Shown piece after piece: positions 6,128 to 6,181 of a DNA stretch of 6,181 nucleotides. A model generated the notes under the pieces. That model saw only the letters and a program-made list of their open reading frames with translations, searched no databases and was not told the DNA's origin. This DNA comes from CAYWKU01 sp964459325 (GTDB lineage: Bacteria > RBG-13-61-14 > CAYWKU01). Every line of letters starts with the position of its first letter. The stretch's first letter is position 1. A program made the translations under genes and the position numbers. Location of the stretch: positions 1 to 6,181 of the forward strand of contig CAYWKU010000062.1 in assembly GCA_964459325.1 (NCBI GenBank), written 5' to 3'.

Positions 6128-6180
6128 GAAACCCCGGAATTTATTCCGGGGAGATTCCCCGACCTGAAGGTCGGGGTTTC
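6128..6180. repeat. Nested hairpin pair at the window edge
   Basis: The first hairpin pairs CCCCGGAA with TTCCGGGG around TTTA (6132-6151). The second pairs CCCCGACC with GGTCGGGG around TGAA (6157-6176) and is followed by TTT. GAAACCCCG (6128-6136) is also a perfect complement of CGGGGTTTC (6172-6180), so an outer fold can compete with both inner ones. Candidates are a tandem terminator, a REP-type element or the hairpin end of an IS200/IS605-type element. The window ends here, so none can be confirmed. Confidence 0.5.
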
Positions 6181-6181
6181 G

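Larger units (their letters stand above)
5757..6181. other. Non-coding region with several inverted repeats
   Basis: No convincing gene is present. The region includes a minus-strand terminator (5783-5811), facing arms TGTTGGC (5821-5827) and GCCAACA (5884-5890), and an A/T-rich stretch at about 5891-5960. Two inverted repeats have 8-base arms and 19-base spacers (5918-5952 and 6059-6093), and a nested hairpin pair sits at the window edge (6128-6180). A TTTTCCACA word at 5983-5991 resembles a DnaA box but stands alone. No tRNA or rRNA signature was found. Confidence 0.65.

Noticed and set aside
5811..6181. tRNA, SRP RNA, 6S RNA or a CRISPR array in the right spacer
   Set aside because: No T-loop motif, no conserved SRP tetraloop region, and no regularly spaced direct repeats were found.

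Overview
The window reads as ordinary chromosomal DNA from a GC-rich free-living bacterium. Genes use strong AAGGAGG-type ribosome-binding sites, a sigma-70-type promoter is visible, and the proteins look like those of Gram-negative environmental bacteria (for example Deltaproteobacteria or a related candidate phylum). That placement is an impression from protein style, not a computed result. Four protein-coding genes are well supported.

Layout. Bases 1-483 carry no gene but hold several palindromes and five copies of a TTGGAC/GTCCAA word. A minus-strand intrinsic terminator (484-521) closes an acyl-CoA synthetase gene of the acetyl-CoA synthetase superfamily (547-2505, minus), which has a strong ribosome-binding site and a likely promoter at 2581-2609. 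A divergent spacer of about 220 bp follows. On the plus strand comes a three-gene cluster: a tRNA nucleotidyltransferase/poly(A) polymerase family protein with an HD domain (2729-4066), an ABC transporter ATPase (4063-4992) and an ABC-2 permease resembling NodJ (4989-5756). Each junction in the cluster is a 4-base ATGA stop/start overlap, so the three are very probably co-transcribed and translationally coupled. Bases 5757-6181 carry no convincing gene. They contain a minus-strand intrinsic terminator with no minus-strand gene behind it, plus several inverted repeats.

How the genes work together. The synthetase activates a carboxylic acid to its CoA thioester; its acyl-pocket residues differ from true acetyl-CoA synthetases, so acetate may not be the main substrate. 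The nucleotidyltransferase matures or tails RNA 3' ends. The ATPase and permease together form a minimal half-size exporter of unknown substrate. No functional link between RNA 3'-end processing and export is obvious; the coupling is positional.

I see no clear undescribed multi-gene system. The best leads are a possible small RNA on the minus strand at 5783-5890, the altered acyl pocket of the synthetase, and the palindrome-rich flanks, which may be remnants of repeats or mobile elements.
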